A DNA stretch of 47,242 nt from Planctomycetota bacterium (GCA_029259935.1 JAJDEH010000043.1:1-47242); one strand, 5' to 3'; positions 8,852 through 18,751 are shown, counted from the stretch's first letter. Notes: generated by a model not told the origin, from the sequence alone. Made by a program: numbers and translations.

Positions 8852-10024
8852 TTAAAGCAAACGCCGCAAGCACTGTACCAGTTTTTCAACTTCGCTGGCG
8901 CAGTTGTAAAGATGGCAAGAAACGCGAATGCTGCGTTGCTCCAAATGGTCGATGATGGGAACTTCGATTTGATGTTCCTGCCACAGTTTCTGCTGCAATT
9001 CGAATGCATCTCCCGGCGGCAATGCGACATTGACCATGCTGCCGTACCATTGCGGACTGTCCGGAGTTGTTTCGGGCAGGCCCGTCAGTTCGGAAATGAG
9101 TTCGCGGGCAAGCCGGGCGAGGTAGTGGGTACGGGCCCGAAAGTTCGCTAACCCAACTTCATGGAACAGTTCAATGGCGGCGGGGACGGCGAGATAGGCG
9201 GACGGGTCGCGCGTTCCGGTCCAAATGAATTCGTCCCACCAGCATGTCGGCTTTTGCGGAGTGACTCGCCCCCAACTCAAGAGTGGCGTTTGGATCTTTG
9301 GTTGCCATTTCGGATCAACAAACAAAAACCCCGAGCCAATCGGAGCGGCCAACCATTTGTGCAGACTGGCCGTGTAGAAGTCAGGCGACAGTTCGTCCAG
9401 CGCCAGCGGTACTTGCACCGGTGCGTGCGGGCCATCGACACACACCGCCAATCCCCGCCGCTTGGCTTCCTTACAGATTTGCGGAACCGGCAAAACGATC
9501 GCCGTGGGCGACGTGATGTGACTGACGACAAGCAAGCGTGTCTTGGGCGTAACCGCGCTAAAGATTGCGTCCACAACTTGCTGGGCGGATTCAAATTTTT
9601 TCGGCAAACTTGCAATGCAGGGCGGATCGGCTCCTGCCCGTTCGCAGGCTCGCTGCCAGACCCGCAGCACGGCCCCATATTCGTGATCGGTCAACAGCAC
9701 CTGATCGCCAGGTGACAAAGCGAACGACTCGGCGACCGTGTTCATGGCGGCGGTGGAGTTTTCCACGAAGACCAAATTCACGGGATCCGTACCGAGGAAC
9801 TGGGCAAGTTCACGACGCGCGTTGAGCCAAGCGGGTTCAAAATGACGGACCAGGAAATCCATCGGCTGGCTGTTGAGCTGCTGCTGCCACTGCAACTGCC
9901 GCTGGCGAACTCGATTGGACGGCGGGCCGAACGAGCCGTGGTTTAGGTAGGTCGTATCCGAACGGATAGACCATTCTTTCTGCCACCCGATCCACGCATC
10001 GTCATCATCTATCGGCGGAGTCAT
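8852..10024 (-). CDS. Class V aminotransferase family, isopenicillin-N-epimerase-like PLP enzyme
   Basis: A 390-residue fold-type I PLP enzyme. The TYLNHGSFG segment near the N-terminus is characteristic of isopenicillin-N-epimerase-like and selenocysteine-lyase-like proteins. The cofactor aspartate lies in CVDGPHAPVQ (about residue 197) and the Schiff-base lysine in SLHKWLAAPIGSG (about residue 223). No signal peptide is seen. Members act as epimerases, cysteine desulfurases/lyases or aminotransferases; the substrate cannot be assigned. The start at 10024 gives the usual family length. The frame stays open to an ATG at 10111, and no clear ribosome site separates the two. The gene is divergent from the fusion gene at 10229. 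Confidence 0.88.
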   Translation of the reverse strand: MTPPIDDDDAWIGWQKEWSIRSDTTYLNHGSFGPPSNRVRQRQLQWQQQLNSQPMDFLVRHFEPAWLNARRELAQFLGTDPVNLVFVENSTAAMNTVAESFALSPGDQVLLTDHEYGAVLRVWQRACERAGADPPCIASLPKKFESAQQVVDAIFSAVTPKTRLLVVSHITSPTAIVLPVPQICKEAKRRGLAVCVDGPHAPVQVPLALDELSPDFYTASLHKWLAAPIGSGFLFVDPKWQPKIQTPLLSWGRVTPQKPTCWWDEFIWTGTRDPSAYLAVPAAIELFHEVGLANFRARTHYLARLARELISELTGLPETTPDSPQWYGSMVNVALPPGDAFELQQKLWQEHQIEVPIIDHLEQRSIRVSCHLYNCASEVEKLVQCLRRLL

Positions 10025-10228
10025 CGGTTGAGTCTGCTCGTTCACGAAAAAGGCGACTGTTTCGACTGAGTTTATCCGCACCAGACAAAACAAAATAGAT
10101 GCGGTTGCCACGGCGCTCGGCGCGTAACTCGAAGGGCTTCACTCTTAACCGCCACCTACCTCACGCCCCGCACATTTCGACTACAATGTGGAACTTGTGA
10201 AGCCCCGCATGCACTGGATCGCGAGAAT

Positions 10229-13159
10229 ATGAACATGAATCGAGTTTCTCCCTTGGCGTTGGCCGTTGTCGCTGGTTTTTGGCTTTGCACGCCCGTCGCG
10301 GCACAGAAAGATTTCAAGTTGCAATTGCGTTACCAACAAGAATCGTCGCCCGACAGCGGCAGATTTCATGTCTTGCAAAAAGCAGAATCATGGAAGCCGG
10401 CCGAGACCGCCATCATCGTGTGCGACGTGTGGGATCTGCACCACTGTCTAAATGCCGTGCGGCGATTGGAACAGTTTGCTCCGCGATTGAACGACGTGCT
10501 GGCCACGGCCCGCGGCGAGGGCGTCACGATTATTCACTCGCCCAGCGACTGTATGGACGCCTATAAGAACCATCCGGCTCGCAATCGCGCCCTGGAGACG
10601 CCGTCGGCCGGTCGCACGCCTCACGACGTCAAGGCATGGTGCTCGATTGTCCCGGCGGAAGAACGAGCCGTCTATCCGGTCGATCAATCAGACGGCGGCG
10701 AGGACGACGATCCCCGGGAGCATGCAAAATGGGCAGCCAAGCTCAAGTCGATGGGCCGCAATCCGGGAACGCCGTGGGGGAAGCAATCGAAACTGATTAC
10801 CATCGACCCGAAGCTCGACTACATCAGTGATCGTGGCGACGAAGTGTGGAATATCTTGGAGCAGCGCGGTATCCGCAACGTCATCTTGACGGGCGTACAT
10901 ACGAACATGTGTGTATTGGGCCGGCCGTTTGGACTGCGGCAGATGGCTCGCAATGGCAAAAACGTGGTGCTCATGCGAGACATGACCGACACGATGTACA
11001 ACCCCCAACGGTGGCCCTACGTCAGCCACTTCACGGGCACCGATCGCATCATCGCGCATATCGAACGGTACGTCTGCCCGACGATTACCAGCGACCAATT
11101 TCTCGGTGGCAAACCGTTTCGACTCAAGAAGGACACTCGGCCGCATTTGGTCATCGTCATGGCCGAGGACGAGTACGAAACGAACCGCACGTTGCCCAAG
11201 TTCGCCAAAGAACAGCTCGGCCATCACTTCCGCGTGACGATGCTGTTCGGCAGCGACGACGAACGCAACAGCATCCCGGGGCTGGAAGTTCTCGACGACG
11301 CCGACATGCTGTTGGTCAGCATTCGCCGCCGAGTTCTTCCGGTCGAGGACATGGCGCGTTTTCGCCGGTTCGTTCAAGCGGGCAAACCGGTGGTCGGCAT
11401 CCGCACCGCCAGCCATGCCTTCGCGCTTCGCAAGGGAAAGCCGCCGGAAGGCTTCGCCGATTGGCCCGAGTTTGATGCTCTGGTTTTCGGCGGCAACTAT
11501 GACGGGCATCATGGCAACAAGCTGAAAGCGACCGTGAGTCTGGCTGCCAGCGCCGACGACCATCCCATCACGGCCCGTTTGACTAAGGAAAAATTTCCCC
11601 AGGGTGGATCGCTGTATGAGCCTTCGCCACTGGAAGCCGGGGCGCACGTTTTGTTGACCGGTAGCGTCGAAGGAAAGCCCGCCGAGCCGGTAGCTTGGAC
11701 GTTCAAACGCGACGACGGCGGGCGCTCGTTTTACACATCGCTGGGCCATAAGGATGATTTCGAAAACCCTGAGTTTGTCCGCCTGTTCTTCGACGCGCTC
11801 TGCTGGGCAGCCGATATTCCCTCATCCACGAAGAATGTGACTCCTTCCCTCGCCGATTTCCAGCGGCACTGGTCGGCGATGCCGGTTCCGGCCGCTTGGG
11901 AAGCTGCCTCGGGCGGCGCGCTGCAAGACTACGATGGCGTGGGCTGGTATCGATGCGTGGTCCGAATTCCGTCCCCGTGGGCGGACGGATTGTCGTTGAA
12001 AATCGCACCGTTGGACGACGATGTCAAAGTATGGTGTAACGGCCACGAGCTTGCCGCGAGGAAGGCCGCCGCGGGCAAAGAACTACATTTTCCTATTACC
12101 AACAAGTCGCTTGTGGTGGACGACGCCAACTTATTGGTCGTGCAAGTGACCGATCGCGGCGGCGAAGGCGGACTGCGGCAAGCGCCGGTATTATTTGGCA
12201 ACGTCGGCGAACTAAAACTTGCCGGCCGCTGGCAGTTCAGGACGGGCGACGACGCCACGTATGCCAACATGCCGCTACCGGCCAAATTTGGCGCTGCCAC
12301 CGACATTGTCTTTTCGCCGCCCGAGCCGCTGTGGTCCGCTCGTCCGCTGACCCGGCCCGGCGAGTTTACTCCAGGAATCGAAGGCCCCGCCTGTGATGCC
12401 GAAGGGAACGTCTACGCCGTCAACTTCGCGCATCAAGGCACGATTGGCCGAGTGCGACCGGACGGCGTGGGGGAAGTGTTCGTCGAACTACCCGGCGGCA
12501 GCATTGGCAACGGAATTCGCTTCGACCGAGACGGATTCTTTTTCGTCGCCGACTACGCCGGGCACAACATCTTAAAGGTCGACCCCAAGACGCGCGAGAT
12601 CACGCAACTCGCTCACCACGACGGCATGAACCAGCCCAACGACCTGGCCATCGCACCGGACGGAACACTGTACGCGAGCGACCCTGCCTGGGCGAAGGGA
12701 ACTGGACAACTGTGGCGCATCGACCCTGATGGAACCGTGACACGAGTGGCCGAGGACATGGGCACGACCAACGGCATCGAAGTTAGCCCCGACGGCGGCA
12801 CTCTATACGTCAACGAATCGGTTCAGCGCAACGTGTTCGCGTTCACCATCAGCAAGGATCGCACGCTCAAGGACAAGCGCCTGGTGCGCAAGTTCGAGGA
12901 CCACGGCTTTGACGGCATGCGGTGCGATGTTGACGGAAATCTGTACATCACGCGTTATGGCAAAGGCACGGTCGTCAAAATGTCTCCCGCCGGAAAAATC
13001 CTGGAAGAGATCGACGTGCTAGGACCGAGGCCATCGAACATCTGTTTTGGCGGACCCGACGGCCGCACGGCTTATGTCACGGAAGTTGAATCGACGCGGC
13101 TGGTTAGCTTCCGAGTCGATCGTCCAGGCCGTAGCTGGCAAGAGCAACAAAAGAAGTGA
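10229..13159 (+). CDS. Secreted four-domain fusion: isochorismatase-like, ThuA-like, jelly-roll and SMP-30/gluconolactonase-like
   Basis: A 976-residue exported protein (signal peptide about residues 1-25, ending in VAAQ). Residues 55-290 form an isochorismatase-like cysteine hydrolase, with an aspartate at residue 66 (IIVCDVWD) and the nucleophile-position Cys228 in GVHTNMCVLG. Residues about 304-530 form a ThuA-like domain, including DADMLLVSIRRR, VGIRTASHAF and YTSLGHKDDF. Residues 545-690 resemble the jelly-roll sugar-binding module of glycosidases (GWYRCVVRIP, KVWCNGHELA). Residues 700-976 form an SMP-30/gluconolactonase six-bladed propeller with repeated DGxxYxxD-type strands. The individual families hydrolyse amides or cyclic compounds, act on sugars, or hydrolyse lactones. 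The fused role is inferred to be extracytoplasmic carbohydrate or lactone chemistry. Confidence 0.88.
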   Translation: MNMNRVSPLALAVVAGFWLCTPVAAQKDFKLQLRYQQESSPDSGRFHVLQKAESWKPAETAIIVCDVWDLHHCLNAVRRLEQFAPRLNDVLATARGEGVTIIHSPSDCMDAYKNHPARNRALETPSAGRTPHDVKAWCSIVPAEERAVYPVDQSDGGEDDDPREHAKWAAKLKSMGRNPGTPWGKQSKLITIDPKLDYISDRGDEVWNILEQRGIRNVILTGVHTNMCVLGRPFGLRQMARNGKNVVLMRDMTDTMYNPQRWPYVSHFTGTDRIIAHIERYVCPTITSDQFLGGKPFRLKKDTRPHLVIVMAEDEYETNRTLPKFAKEQLGHHFRVTMLFGSDDERNSIPGLEVLDDADMLLVSIRRRVLPVEDMARFRRFVQAGKPVVGIRTASHAFALRKGKPPEGFADWPEFDALVFGGNYDGHHGNKLKATVSLAASADDHPITARLTKEKFPQGGSLYEPSPLEAGAHVLLTGSVEGKPAEPVAWTFKRDDGGRSFYTSLGHKDDFENPEFVRLFFDALCWAADIPSSTKNVTPSLADFQRHWSAMPVPAAWEAASGGALQDYDGVGWYRCVVRIPSPWADGLSLKIAPLDDDVKVWCNGHELAARKAAAGKELHFPITNKSLVVDDANLLVVQVTDRGGEGGLRQAPVLFGNVGELKLAGRWQFRTGDDATYANMPLPAKFGAATDIVFSPPEPLWSARPLTRPGEFTPGIEGPACDAEGNVYAVNFAHQGTIGRVRPDGVGEVFVELPGGSIGNGIRFDRDGFFFVADYAGHNILKVDPKTREITQLAHHDGMNQPNDLAIAPDGTLYASDPAWAKGTGQLWRIDPDGTVTRVAEDMGTTNGIEVSPDGGTLYVNESVQRNVFAFTISKDRTLKDKRLVRKFEDHGFDGMRCDVDGNLYITRYGKGTVVKMSPAGKILEEIDVLGPRPSNICFGGPDGRTAYVTEVESTRLVSFRVDRPGRSWQEQQKK

Positions 13160-13209
13160 GTAGTTGGTTGGTGACGCGCTTACCAAATCCAGATATCGAA
13201 TACGGAACG

Positions 13210-13920
13210 TTACCGGCCCTGTGAAAAGTCGAACTTCTTCCCTTGAATCTCTGTCAGCCTCGCAGCCTGCGCGTCGGTGAATACGTCCAGCATTTCAGCT
13301 TTCGATTCCGCGTGAATTCTCCGGATCTCTTCCGCTTCGTTCGCATCAGGCAACATTCGGATCGCCGCCCTCGACTTGGCGTAAATGGCATCCAGACGGA
13401 CTTTCTGCTCCATGCTCAATCCAAGCACCTCAGCGAGCCGCGGTGACATTCTAAACCTGGGCATTCTGAGAACGTACAACTGAATGCCAATTTCCGTCAG
13501 GCGCTCTAGTTGTCGCTTAGTCAAAACGGTTGCCAATTCATCGCAGAGTTTTACAAGAAGATCTTCTCTCAATTTGTCATGCCTGGCTTTCGTTGCCTCG
13601 ATGCGTGTGTGGCGGTCCTTCTCGCTCAACTGCCGCAAGTCGGCTTGGTCTAGGCCCAATTGCTTGCGCATCGACACGACCTCTCGACTCGACTTTGCGA
13701 AGATCTTCTCGATTTGCATGGTTTGGGCGGCGGTAATCCCCAACTCATCCTTGCTCACGTCCCAATTGAGCAATCTGGGTACGAATCGCGCAACCGCAGC
13801 CAGCTTAATCGCCTCTCGCGCAAGTACTGGTCGCGCGAGCAGGGCGAATAGGAGGATCGCTGAACAGTGCATACAGTATGCGGGGCGTTCCAATTCCGCG
13901 GAACAAAGTATTCGGACCAT
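13210..13920 (-). CDS. Exported helical protein, Spy/CpxP-like
   Basis: A 236-residue protein. The start at 13920 is chosen for a GGGAG ribosome site 9 bases upstream; the frame stays open to 14124. The N-terminus holds a hydrophobic export signal (CSAILLFALLARPVLA). The rest is charged and almost wholly helical, with two repeated LGIT-AQ / LGLS-EQ-x-L-x-x-I segments like the LTxxQ-type motifs of Spy/CpxP periplasmic proteins. Planctomycetes encode many such proteins, most without known function. A role in periplasmic protein folding or metal stress is only suggested by this resemblance. Confidence 0.7.
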   Translation of the reverse strand: MVRILCSAELERPAYCMHCSAILLFALLARPVLAREAIKLAAVARFVPRLLNWDVSKDELGITAAQTMQIEKIFAKSSREVVSMRKQLGLDQADLRQLSEKDRHTRIEATKARHDKLREDLLVKLCDELATVLTKRQLERLTEIGIQLYVLRMPRFRMSPRLAEVLGLSMEQKVRLDAIYAKSRAAIRMLPDANEAEEIRRIHAESKAEMLDVFTDAQAARLTEIQGKKFDFSQGR

Positions 13921-14235
13921 TTCTGGCGTCTCCCTTTTCCCAGGCCCTGGTGAAATGGGCAGAGCAAAACAGAAGGAACTGACACGCACTTTGACTTGAT
14001 TGCCGACTATCACCAAACAGTTTTTAGTTCGGCAGAGGATTTTTTTCAAGTTTTTGGTCGATTCGCGACGGAGACAGGTTCGTTCTGTTCGCGGAGCGAA
14101 CAGCGACTTTATCAAACTCTCCAACGCCTAAATGGGATGCGAGCGGCATGGAGGCAGGGTACATTGAAGATAACCTAGATGACACTGTCGACCCGCTCAC
14201 CACTTGGCGAACCAAGCTCAAATGGGAAATCTCGA
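13921..14235. other. Divergent intergenic region with A/T-rich tract
   Basis: About 315 bp between the minus-strand Spy-like gene and the plus-strand propeller gene; it should hold both promoters. A T-rich tract lies near 14040-14065. No convincing -35/-10 pair, operator or small gene was found. Confidence 0.4.
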
Positions 14236-15333
14236 ATGAAAAAATCCGACTCGTCACGACGCGACTTTCTCAAGGCGACTACGGCCACCATGCTGGCTTC
14301 CGGAGTCGCGCCGGCAATTTTGGGCGCGGACGACAAGGCTGGCTCGAAGCCGAAAGTCATCGGTCCCCAGGGGCATCGCTATGAAGTGCATCACGATTGC
14401 ATGCAGCGGCCGGACCACGTTCGCTGGCAAGATACGCATGGCGTCGCGGTCGACGCCGAAGGCCTGATCTATGTCAAACATCGCACGAAAACCGCCCAAG
14501 TGATGGACGCGGTTGTCGTGTTCGACTCCCACGGCAAGTTTGTTCGGTCGTTTGGAAAAGAGTATCACGGGGGCGGCCACGGGATCGACATTCGCAAGGA
14601 CGGCGGCGAAGAGTTCCTCTATCTCTGCGACAACAAGGGCTACATCGCCAAGACGACTCTAACAGGCGAGACCGTTTGGAAACAAACGGCACCCAAGGTC
14701 GATGTGTATGAAGGTGCGACGCCCTTCGTCGTGAAGACGCCGGGGAATTATGGCAAGGGGAAGAAGTTCAGTCCCACGAACATCGCCTTCGCACCGGACG
14801 GAGGATTCTACGTGGGCGACGGCTACGGTTCACACTACATCATTCGCTACGACAAAGAGGCCAACGTCGTCGGGTATTTTGGTGGTCCCGGTTCCAAAGC
14901 TGGCCAATTCAAGACTCCGCACGGACTGTGGTGGGATGACCGGCCCGGTCGAGAGCCCGGCTTAGTGATTTGCGATCGGGCCAACGCGCGGCTTCAGTAT
15001 TTCAACGCCGACGGTAAGTACACCGGCATGGTCGGCGACATGCTGTTTCCGGCTGACATCGACACGCGCGGCGACGTCATGGTCGTTCCCGACCTGCACG
15101 CGCGGATCACGCTGCTCGACAATGAGAACCAAGTCATCACGCACTTGGGTGACGACCTCAACTGGCGCAAGCAGGTTTTGGCGGACAATTTCGCCATGCG
15201 AGGGCAGCCAGCAAGGTGGGAGAGCGGGCGGTTTATTCATCCACACGACGCCTGCTTCGATCATGACGGCAACCTCTACGTAGCCGAATGGGTCGCAATC
15301 GGACGTGTTAGCTTTCTACGACATGTTGGTTGA
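14236..15333 (+). CDS. Tat-exported NHL-repeat/six-bladed propeller protein
   Basis: A 365-residue protein beginning at the ATG at 14236, directly before a twin-arginine signal (SSRRDFLKATTATMLASG). The open frame extends upstream to 14179, but that extension would bury the signal. The mature part has repeated NHL-type strands of the form H-G-x-x-x-D-x-x-G-x-x-Y, for example DTHGVAVDAEGLIYV, FSPTNIAFAPDGGFYVGD and HPHDACFDHDGNLYVAEW. Related propellers include lactonases and peptidyl-alpha-hydroxyglycine lyase-like proteins. No catalytic residue is certain here. It is followed 32 bp later by a PhyH dioxygenase, so co-transcription is likely. Confidence 0.88.
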   Translation: MKKSDSSRRDFLKATTATMLASGVAPAILGADDKAGSKPKVIGPQGHRYEVHHDCMQRPDHVRWQDTHGVAVDAEGLIYVKHRTKTAQVMDAVVVFDSHGKFVRSFGKEYHGGGHGIDIRKDGGEEFLYLCDNKGYIAKTTLTGETVWKQTAPKVDVYEGATPFVVKTPGNYGKGKKFSPTNIAFAPDGGFYVGDGYGSHYIIRYDKEANVVGYFGGPGSKAGQFKTPHGLWWDDRPGREPGLVICDRANARLQYFNADGKYTGMVGDMLFPADIDTRGDVMVVPDLHARITLLDNENQVITHLGDDLNWRKQVLADNFAMRGQPARWESGRFIHPHDACFDHDGNLYVAEWVAIGRVSFLRHVG

Positions 15334-15365
15334 ATCACGGTTGAAGCTGAACAGGGATGAACTGA

Positions 15366-16265
15366 ATGAACGCGTCTTGTCTTGAATTCTGCCTAACCGA
15401 CGACGAACAATCGCAATTCGAGCGGGATGGGTTTTTGATTGTTCCGAACGCGCTATCACCGCCTGCGATCGACCGCTTGGTCGCCGCCGTTGATCGGATC
15501 GATGGCGAGCAACGCGCGGAACAACGGCCCGACGCATTGTTGTCGGTGACCGATATCGTCCACTGCGACGAGAGCTTTTTGGACCTGATCGATCTGCCAG
15601 CGATTTTTCCCAAAGTATGGGGAATTCTGGGTTGGAACATCTACCTCTACCACTCGCACATGGACGTGACGCCTCCGACCGACCTGGAGTCCACAGCGCC
15701 GCAAGTTGCCTGGCATCAGGACAGCATGCGAGTTAATGATGAGATTGAAACGCACCCCCGGCCGCGATTGTCATTGAAGGTTGGTTTCTATTTGAGCGAT
15801 GTCAGCCGCCCGGAAAGCGGCAACACTCTGATCGTTCCGGGTTCCCATTTGTTTGATGAAATCGATTGCCCCGCGGACGGTGTGTCCAGTCCCGCCGGCG
15901 CGGTTCCGTTGTGCGTCGAACCAGGGTCGGCCGTGTTGATCGACCGGCGCATCTGGCATTCTCGCAGCACCAATGCGTCCGCCTTGACCCGAAAGGTGGT
16001 GTGGCTTGGATATAGCTACCGCTGGTTGCGCGCCAAGGACGAAATGACGGTCCAGCACTTGTACGAACAGCTCGATCCTATTCAGCGTCAGATTCTCGGC
16101 GACGGCCTGTCGGCGAACGGCGTCTACGATCCCGTGGCTGGCGACGTGCCGCTACGAGGTTGGCTGGAAAAACACCGCCCACAAGATGCCGGCAAGACCA
16201 AACACAAGCAGCCTCAAGCGAGGTCACCCGCCATGATGCGTGGCAAGGATCTCGAATCGCGGTAG
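15366..16265 (+). CDS. Phytanoyl-CoA dioxygenase (PhyH) family protein
   Basis: A 299-residue Fe(II)/2-oxoglutarate-type dioxygenase. The double-stranded beta-helix iron ligands are seen as WHQDS (His and Asp of the HxD motif, about residues 117-119) and the distal histidine in RIWHSRST. A typical FERDGFLIV segment starts the fold, and ESGNTLIVPGSH precedes the distal half. Family members hydroxylate unactivated carbons in lipids or small metabolites. No signal peptide is present. The C-terminal 30 residues are basic and look disordered. A second, diverged PhyH protein lies at 40570-41328. Confidence 0.92.
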   Translation: MNASCLEFCLTDDEQSQFERDGFLIVPNALSPPAIDRLVAAVDRIDGEQRAEQRPDALLSVTDIVHCDESFLDLIDLPAIFPKVWGILGWNIYLYHSHMDVTPPTDLESTAPQVAWHQDSMRVNDEIETHPRPRLSLKVGFYLSDVSRPESGNTLIVPGSHLFDEIDCPADGVSSPAGAVPLCVEPGSAVLIDRRIWHSRSTNASALTRKVVWLGYSYRWLRAKDEMTVQHLYEQLDPIQRQILGDGLSANGVYDPVAGDVPLRGWLEKHRPQDAGKTKHKQPQARSPAMMRGKDLESR

Positions 16266-16283
16266 CGCCAGTTTTCAATCGGA

Positions 16284-18698
16284 TCAATCGATGACGATCC
16301 AGTGTGGCGACGACCAGGCGAGATGCCCATGTGCAGTCATCAGATTTCCCGGCAGTACGGGCGCGGTCACGTCCTGGTGAATTCGCCAATAGTACCAATG
16401 CGTGCCGGACGTTAGCTTTTCGTCAGTGAATCGTACGACCAACTCTCGCTTTCCATCGCCCTTGGCTGTGTGGATTTCCTCGCTGTCGCGAACCAGGGTT
16501 GCCGCGGTGATGGGGCGAGTCCCGATCGCCCGCAACGTGAACGTCATGCGCCCTCGCTGAGCTGCCGCTTCTTGACCCATGAACGAATCGCCGGCACGAG
16601 CATCAATAAATATTTGCGAGCCGGACGTGGCAAAGCAGCGCCGCTTCCGCAGCGCGTCCAAAATAGCTTGAGGAGTAAGCGACTCGGCGTAGATTCCGGT
16701 CAAGGCACCACTGAGTCCGGGCGCGCGACGATGCGAATCGCCATTCGCCACGAAGCCCAGGCGCTTGCCGTTCGTTTTCAGGCCTTGATCGAGCGCGCCG
16801 TGAAATAGTTTTGGATTTCGCGACACATAGTTACTCCAACCCGATGTCAATTCGAGACCAACTTCGACCTTGTGCCCGCTCAACTTAAACGCCGGATGTT
16901 GCGAGAGCGTGATTCCTCCCGCTCTTGCGACAGCTTCATTGAGTCTGCCGATGTCGTTGCCCACTTCCGTGAAATGCACAAGAGGACCACCCGTTGGCGG
17001 GTAGATCACGCTGCGATGATTTGGGTAGGAGCGGTTTCGGTAGGGCGGCAGCCAATTCCCAGCATCGTCCAGAGATGCCGTGGCAACCCCGGGAATTCGC
17101 GACGTCCATTCGTAGCCGGGCAGCGACAGGAATTTTCCCTCGACTGAATGGCTAGCCGCCAACAGATTTCCTACTTCATACTCATATTGCGTTAGCGGCA
17201 CGTTGTAAAAGTCGTTGTTTGTGAATACGACGACGTCAAGTTGAGCCCGGTCGCGAGCATAGTGATTCAGCTCGTCGGTTTCACCTTCCGCGTCAGCCGA
17301 GAGATTGCTGTGGCAATGCAAGTCGCCCCAGAACAATTTGAACGTCTTGCCGCCGACCTGCACTTCGCGCCGGGCCGTCATCTCGGATTCGATCGGCAGC
17401 TTGACGGGACTCCAGCCACTCCATGCTTCCTGCTTAAAGGGGCTCGCATCGGCCAAGTCGACATGAAACCGTACATACTTCCGCCGGGCCCGACGGGGGA
17501 GTTTCGAAGCGATCAACGTCAGCCGTTTTTCGGCATTTACCGGCGAATGAATGACGTGGTAGTCGACGTGGCCGCGATGCACCACAAGCGGCGGTTGCCA
17601 CTTGCCGCCGAGGGTCGGCCGGCCTAGAAGGTCGCCTGGGACTTTGGGAGTGCTGCCACGGTGATCCGTTTTGCGTTCCCAGAACAACCAGATTTGGCCA
17701 CCCAAGGAATGCAACATCGGCCGTACTCGCGAGCCCAAGTAGCCGCCGGTGGCGACGGGCTGGGGGGCGATCTTCGCCATCAAGCCTTGGGTCAAGACGG
17801 CCGCTTCCGTCTTCCCGGCGACGTCCTGGACCGGCGTCCATTGGCCTTTCTTACGGACAGCGGCGTGCAGCGTATGCCACTGGCTGATCACCCTGGGTCC
17901 ACCAATGACATCGATCTTGCGAAGCCATGCCACGTGAATCCCTGTCGCGTGGGAACATGCGGTTGGCGTTAGGCAATACTCGCCCGCGGGTGATACACGC
18001 TCAATCTCGCCGAGCGTAGGCAGCAGGCGACGTCCGTAAATTGCGTAGTTAGGTTTGCGGTACTGGTCCCAAAATGCCCAGACTTCATTTCCATGCCGGG
18101 TTAGCACGGGCCGATAGGCGTTGTGTTCACCCTCGGAAATGTTGAAATCCAGCGGCGTGTCGCTGTCAACTTTCGAGCCACGGACTTGAAAGTGACTTCC
18201 GACCCGCTCGGACCAAACAGCGACCAGCTCTTTCTTGTCGTCCAGGATGGCTGTGGGAAAGATCGCGTCATGTTCCGAATCAGAGATACGGCGGGATTTT
18301 TCCCAAGCATCATTTCTGCAGCGGCGAAGCATCACATGCCACCGGCTTTCGACTTTGGCTGACCAGGTAACCCAAACGCTTCGATCGGAATCGGCAACGA
18401 TCTTGGGTGGGCCGTGCGTTTGGCCGGCGTTGGCAATCGAATGCGGGTTATCCACTTCACCATCGCGGCCAACACGCGTTACAACGATGCCGTCCTTTCC
18501 CGCCTTGTACGTGTGCCATGCCATCCACGTTGAGCCTTCTCGTGAAACGTCAATGGATGGCTCATGGTCGTAGGTTGTCGTGTTGGGATTGATCACTATT
18601 GCCGGCTCGCCAAGGTGACCACCAGGATGGTCACCTCGCGCCATCGATAAGGAAGTCGAAGCGAAAACGCAAACCGCGAAGATTGAAATTGGTCTCAT
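16284..18698 (-). CDS. Secreted CehA/McbA-like (PHP/DUF3604-type) metallohydrolase with N-terminal propeller
   Basis: An 804-residue protein with a signal peptide (about residues 1-20). Residues 30-430 hold repeated BNR/sialidase-like strands (for example SVWVTWSAK, ELVAVWSER, EVWAFWDQ, IWLFWER), suggesting a beta propeller. Residues 455-740 resemble the polymerase-and-histidinol-phosphatase metal domain. GDLHCHSNLS carries His461 and His463, and later QHPAF and NGDSHRR hold further candidate ligands. The usual SDHD-type motif appears as TNNDF, so the metal set differs. CehA/McbA-type enzymes hydrolyse esters and related bonds; the natural substrate here is unknown. It is last in the minus-strand operon, 53 bp after a sulfatase. 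Confidence 0.82.
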   Translation of the reverse strand: MRPISIFAVCVFASTSLSMARGDHPGGHLGEPAIVINPNTTTYDHEPSIDVSREGSTWMAWHTYKAGKDGIVVTRVGRDGEVDNPHSIANAGQTHGPPKIVADSDRSVWVTWSAKVESRWHVMLRRCRNDAWEKSRRISDSEHDAIFPTAILDDKKELVAVWSERVGSHFQVRGSKVDSDTPLDFNISEGEHNAYRPVLTRHGNEVWAFWDQYRKPNYAIYGRRLLPTLGEIERVSPAGEYCLTPTACSHATGIHVAWLRKIDVIGGPRVISQWHTLHAAVRKKGQWTPVQDVAGKTEAAVLTQGLMAKIAPQPVATGGYLGSRVRPMLHSLGGQIWLFWERKTDHRGSTPKVPGDLLGRPTLGGKWQPPLVVHRGHVDYHVIHSPVNAEKRLTLIASKLPRRARRKYVRFHVDLADASPFKQEAWSGWSPVKLPIESEMTARREVQVGGKTFKLFWGDLHCHSNLSADAEGETDELNHYARDRAQLDVVVFTNNDFYNVPLTQYEYEVGNLLAASHSVEGKFLSLPGYEWTSRIPGVATASLDDAGNWLPPYRNRSYPNHRSVIYPPTGGPLVHFTEVGNDIGRLNEAVARAGGITLSQHPAFKLSGHKVEVGLELTSGWSNYVSRNPKLFHGALDQGLKTNGKRLGFVANGDSHRRAPGLSGALTGIYAESLTPQAILDALRKRRCFATSGSQIFIDARAGDSFMGQEAAAQRGRMTFTLRAIGTRPITAATLVRDSEEIHTAKGDGKRELVVRFTDEKLTSGTHWYYWRIHQDVTAPVLPGNLMTAHGHLAWSSPHWIVID

Positions 18699-18751
18699 CA
18701 GAGTTGCCAGTTATTTCGGCCGGGAGGCGTCTGAGTCAGTGTGAATGCGGA

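Noticed and set aside
10688..11749. Long minus-strand open frame (353 codons) inside the fusion gene
   Set aside because: Antisense shadow of the isochorismatase/ThuA region; no domain or signal.
13160..13209. TTGGT/ACCAA hairpin as a terminator after the fusion gene
   Set aside because: Five-base stem, long loop and no T-run.
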